Below, piece after piece: positions 9,559-11,959 of a stretch of 11,959 nucleotides of DNA. Every line of letters starts with the position of its first letter. Position 1 is the stretch's first letter. The notes under the pieces are model-generated. The model searched no databases and was not told the DNA's origin. It worked only from the letters and a program-made list of their open reading frames with translations. Both the position numbers and the translations under genes were made by a program. Source of the DNA: Acidobacteriota bacterium (lineage in GTDB: Bacteria > Acidobacteriota > Vicinamibacteria > Vicinamibacterales > UBA8438); NCBI GenBank assembly GCA_011523485.1, contig WTGR01000299.1:1-11959 (forward strand). The letters are read 5' to 3'.

Positions 9559-9609
9559 GGCGCCGGATGTGGTAGCGTGTCTGACGGCGTTCGAAACGAC
9601 GCTGGCCGG

Positions 9610-9686
9610 CGGGGCGTGGCGCAGTCCGGTAGCGCGCCTGCTTTGGGAGCAGGAGGTCCCGAGTTCGAACCTCGGCGCCCCGACCA
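9610..9686 (+). tRNA. trnP(ugg): tRNA-Pro (anticodon UGG)
   Basis: A complete 77-nt cloverleaf. The acceptor stem CGGGGCG/CGCCCCG is perfect, the D stem is GCGC/GCGC, and the anticodon stem CCTGC/GCAGG encloses TTTGGGA with anticodon TGG at 9644-9646. The variable loop is AGGTC, and the T arm CCGAG-TTCGAAC-CTCGG is canonical. A73 and the CCA tail (9684-9686) are encoded in the DNA. UGG reads CCA and, by wobble, other proline codons. The isomerase gene starts 68 nt downstream on the same strand and might share the transcript. No integrase or duplicated tRNA 3' end is seen nearby. Confidence 0.97.
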
Positions 9687-9754
9687 TTCGTACCGACCGC
9701 GCAGGCACCCGACCCGGCTCCGGCACAACGGCAGGGGCCTCGCGGCGCTCTCCA

Positions 9755-10588
9755 ATGACTCCGTCCCCGAGCCGATCACCACTGCTGGTCTTTCTCGTGC
9801 TGGGGGTCGGCCTCTTCGCCGTCGAGCGCTGGCTGGCGGACGGGAACAGCGAGGAGCGTGTCGTCACGGTCACCGGCGAGCAGGTGGACGCGCTCCGCGC
9901 CCGTTGGGACGCGCAGTGGGGCCGGCCGCCGACCGATCGGGAACTGCAGGGCCTGCTCGACGAGGCGGTCCGGGAAGAGATTCTCTATCGCGAGGCGCTG
10001 CGGCTGGGCCTCGACCGCGACGACCCGATCATCCGCCGCCGGCTCGCCGAGAAGATGACCTTCATGCTGGAGGACAATGCACAACTGCCGGCACCCGGCG
10101 CCCGCGAGGTGGAAGCCTACTTCGCGGCGCAAGCCGAGCGGTACCGCGAGCCGCAGCGGACGACCTTCCGGCACGTCTATGTGAGCGGCGACCGGCGGGC
10201 GGACCCGCAGCGCGACGCGGCGGATCTGCTTCGCGTGGTGCGCGACGGAGCGGACGGCTGGAGACGGGCCGGCGATCCGTTCTCGCTGCTGAGAGAGTAC
10301 ACGGACCGGACCGACAGGGAGATCGCGGAACTGTTCGGGGCAGACTTCGCGGCGGCGCTCGACGGCCTTCCGGCCGGGGAGTGGCACGGGCCGCTCGATT
10401 CCGCGCTCGGTACGCACCTGGTCCAGGTGCTGAACAGAAGGACGCCGCGGCGTCCGGCGCTCGACGACTTGCGGGAGCGGGTCGTCCCGGATCTGGTGGC
10501 GGCGCAGCGTCGGGATCGGAATCGGGCCGCGTTGCGGGCGCTGCGGGAACGCTACGACGTCCGGACGCCCGCCGCGGAGCGACCGTAG
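9755..10588 (+). CDS. membrane-anchored parvulin-type peptidyl-prolyl isomerase
   Basis: 277-residue protein. A single N-terminal hydrophobic segment (PLLVFLVLGVGLFAVERWL, about residues 9-27) probably anchors it in the inner membrane with the rest in the periplasm. Residues about 35-130 form a charged helical region like the chaperone part of SurA/PrsA-type proteins (ELQGLLDEAVREEILYREA). From about 136 there is a PpiC-like rotamase domain: TTFRHVYVS, then FGADFAAALDGLPAGEWHGPL and GTHLVQVLNR. The family catalyses proline isomerisation and assists folding of exported proteins. The open frame extends upstream through tRNA-Pro, so the first ATG after the tRNA (9755) is the start; no Shine-Dalgarno is evident. 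It lies 4 nt before the HupE-like gene, suggesting it helps fold or assemble that operon's envelope proteins. Catalytic residues are not all identifiable by eye. Confidence 0.85.
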   Translation: MTPSPSRSPLLVFLVLGVGLFAVERWLADGNSEERVVTVTGEQVDALRARWDAQWGRPPTDRELQGLLDEAVREEILYREALRLGLDRDDPIIRRRLAEKMTFMLEDNAQLPAPGAREVEAYFAAQAERYREPQRTTFRHVYVSGDRRADPQRDAADLLRVVRDGADGWRRAGDPFSLLREYTDRTDREIAELFGADFAAALDGLPAGEWHGPLDSALGTHLVQVLNRRTPRRPALDDLRERVVPDLVAAQRRDRNRAALRALRERYDVRTPAAERP

Positions 10589-10592
10589 GGAC

Positions 10593-11663
10593 ATGTCCGC
10601 TTCGACATGGGCAATCGCGAAGCCGCGGCCCGCACACCGCGCCGGGCGCTGCCTGCCGTTGGTTCTCCTGGCATCGCTCGCCCTCCCCGCAGCTCTCGCC
10701 GCCCACGAAGTGCGGCCCGCCTACCTCGAGGTGACGGAGGCATCCGCCGGACGCTTCGAGGTGCTCTGGAAGCAGCCGATCCTGCCGGACGACGACCCCG
10801 GACTCGTCCTCCGCCTGCCGATCGCGCCACGATTCCCCGCGCACTGCCGGGAGAGCGGCCGCGCGCTCCCCGACCTGACGGCGGCTGCGCTCATCGAGCG
10901 CTGGACGCTGACCTGCGGCGACACCGGGCTCGCGGGCGCGGAGGTCTCCATCGACGGCCTGCCGCGCACGCTTACCGACGTCCTGCTCCGGGCGCGCCTG
11001 CTGGACGGGACGTCCGTCGATCACCTGCTCCGCTCGGAGGCGCCGCGCGTGGTGCTGTCCGCGGAGTCGGCCGGCGGGGCATCGGTACCCACCTACCTGG
11101 TGCTCGGCATCGAACACCTGCTGTTCGGATTCGACCACATCCTGTTCGTCGTGGGCCTGTTGTTCTTCGTACGCCGGCCGCTGCAACTCGTGCAGGTCGT
11201 GACGGCGTTCACCGCGGCGCACAGCGTCACCCTGGCGTTGTCGTCGCTGGGGATCGTCAGGCTTTCGCAGCGGCCGGTCGAGGCCGTGATCGCGCTCAGC
11301 ATCCTGTTCCTGGCCGTCGAGCTGGCCCGCGGCGCGCGGCGAGAACGGTCGGCGATGGCGCGCTCGCCATGGGCGATCGCCTTCGGTTTCGGTCTGTTGC
11401 ACGGCTTCGGGTTCGCCGGCGCGCTGGCCGAGATCGGGCTCCCCGAATCGGCCCGCGCGATGGCCCTGCTGCTGTTCAACGTCGGCGTCGAGATCGGACA
11501 GCTCGCCATCGTCGGCGCGCTGCTGGCGCTGCTGCAAACGGTTAGAATCTGGCGGGTCCCGGTGCCCGCGTTCGCCGTGCAGACGCCGATCTACGTCATG
11601 GGCACGGTTTCCGCCTACTGGTTCGTCGAACGGGTGCTGTCGATGGTGTCGGCCGCGCCGTGA
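10593..11663 (+). CDS. HupE/UreJ-family membrane protein
   Basis: 356-residue protein with a signal peptide (to about residue 36, ALAAHE), an extracytoplasmic domain of about 120 residues, and a C-terminal membrane domain (about 165-350) of roughly six to seven helices. The membrane part carries HupE/UreJ signatures: GIEHLLFGFDHILF (Glu174, His175, Asp181, His182), FTAAHSVTLALSSLG (His210), GLLHGFGFAGAL (His270) and FNVGVEIGQ (Glu300). These intramembrane His and acidic residues suggest divalent metal handling, in line with nickel-permease proposals for HupE. No hydrogenase or urease gene is nearby, and the long N-terminal domain matches the HupE/UreJ_2 subgroup of unsettled function, so I give no gene symbol. 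It starts 4 nt after the isomerase stop and is followed 34 nt later by a DUF3604 gene. Confidence 0.87.
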   Translation: MSASTWAIAKPRPAHRAGRCLPLVLLASLALPAALAAHEVRPAYLEVTEASAGRFEVLWKQPILPDDDPGLVLRLPIAPRFPAHCRESGRALPDLTAAALIERWTLTCGDTGLAGAEVSIDGLPRTLTDVLLRARLLDGTSVDHLLRSEAPRVVLSAESAGGASVPTYLVLGIEHLLFGFDHILFVVGLLFFVRRPLQLVQVVTAFTAAHSVTLALSSLGIVRLSQRPVEAVIALSILFLAVELARGARRERSAMARSPWAIAFGFGLLHGFGFAGALAEIGLPESARAMALLLFNVGVEIGQLAIVGALLALLQTVRIWRVPVPAFAVQTPIYVMGTVSAYWFVERVLSMVSAAP

Positions 11664-11688
11664 TCGCCGCACCTGCTCGGACCGCGTT

Positions 11689-11694
11689 GGAGGT
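11689..11694 (+). promoter_or_regulatory. ribosome binding site of the DUF3604 gene
   Basis: GGAGGT ends 3 nt before the ATG at 11698, a strong Shine-Dalgarno with slightly short spacing. It supports this start for the partial gene and shows the organism does use Shine-Dalgarno initiation inside operons. Confidence 0.6.
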
Positions 11695-11697
11695 GTC

Positions 11698-11959
11698 ATG
11701 CCGCGTCACGACCACCGTTCAGGAGACTCGCTCGCACCCCGTCGACGAATTGCCGCACGACTCGGCGCTGTCGGGCTGCTGGGGCTGACGCTTGCCGGCT
11801 GCGGCGGCGACGAGGGTCGCGTCGCCGCCGCGGGGCCGCAGAGCGCCGCCGCAACCGCCGGTGGCGCCGAATCGGCCGGCGCCGCCGCGACGGCCCCCAA
11901 CCCGCTGCGCAACGTCTACTTCGGCGACCTCCACACGCACACCAACTTCTCCTACGACG
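11698..11959 (+). CDS. DUF3604 domain lipoprotein, N-terminal part
   Basis: Open frame from an ATG with a good ribosome binding site to the window edge; 87 codons are visible and the gene continues beyond. The N-terminus has arginines, a hydrophobic stretch and a lipobox LAGC with Cys35 as the lipidated residue, so the protein is exported and membrane-tethered. A low-complexity Ala/Gly/Ser linker follows. From about residue 69 the sequence reads NPLRNVYFGDLHTHTNFSYD, the hallmark opening of DUF3604 proteins (PF12228). Its HTH histidines recall the metal site of PHP-type phosphoesterases. DUF3604 proteins are usually 600 residues or more, so most of the gene is missing here. It follows the HupE-like gene by 34 nt and is probably co-transcribed. 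The biochemical function of the family is not established. Confidence 0.85.
   Translation, partial: MPRHDHRSGDSLAPRRRIAARLGAVGLLGLTLAGCGGDEGRVAAAGPQSAAATAGGAESAGAAATAPNPLRNVYFGDLHTHTNFSYD

Noticed and set aside
9670..9700. tRNA-Pro 3' end as an attachment site for an integrated element
   Set aside because: No integrase, no repeated tRNA 3' segment and no change in gene character downstream within the window.
9569..9754. N-terminal extension of the isomerase across tRNA-Pro
   Set aside because: The extension encodes the tRNA body and junk sequence; the hydrophobic anchor begins right after the ATG at 9755.
10607..11545. 312-codon plus-strand frame overlapping the HupE-like gene
   Set aside because: Out-of-frame shadow; the 10593 frame has the signal peptide, membrane helices and conserved His motifs.

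Overview
The window is very GC-rich, with G/C-biased third codon positions that produce long antisense shadow reading frames. It looks like ordinary chromosome of a high-GC Gram-negative bacterium. Two lipoproteins, a secreted c-type cytochrome with TPR repeats, the Ic-type aminotransferase and the DUF3604 protein fit environmental Acidobacteriota or a similar phylum, but this placement is an inference from gene content only. No phage, IS element, CRISPR array or integrase is visible.

Layout. Positions 50-3338 (+) hold the biotin genes bioF, bioA and bioD, joined by 4-nt ATGA overlaps. Next, convergent, is bioB (3386-4348, -). Together they cover the last four steps from pimeloyl thioester to biotin; no pimelate-forming gene (bioC/bioH) is present. 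Upstream of bioB on the same strand is a solitary BrnA-type antitoxin gene (4503-4799, -), with a repeat-rich operator-like promoter and no BrnT toxin gene beside it. Divergent from it is a class Ic aspartate aminotransferase (4958-6250, +), followed after 24 nt by a 727-residue secreted cytochrome c / degenerate copper-monooxygenase-like / TPR protein (6275-8458, +). A LOG-family protein (8431-9006, -) overlaps that gene tail-to-tail. It is divergent from a small lipoprotein (9029-9535, +), and the two share one palindromic -10 box.

The right end carries a 14-bp hairpin, tRNA-Pro(UGG) with encoded CCA (9610-9686), and a tight run of a membrane-anchored parvulin isomerase (9755-10588), a HupE/UreJ-type membrane protein (10593-11663) and the start of a DUF3604 lipoprotein (11698 to the window edge). 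The last three appear to form a cell-envelope operon of unknown function.

Regulation. Several genes have a near-perfect TATAAT about 6-9 nt before the ATG and no Shine-Dalgarno sequence, which points to leaderless transcripts. brnA and the DUF3604 gene instead have clear purine-rich ribosome binding sites. The observations most worth following up are the shared bidirectional -10, the orphan brnA with its half-site array, the loss of copper ligands in the cytochrome-TPR protein, and the ppiC-hupE-DUF3604 module.
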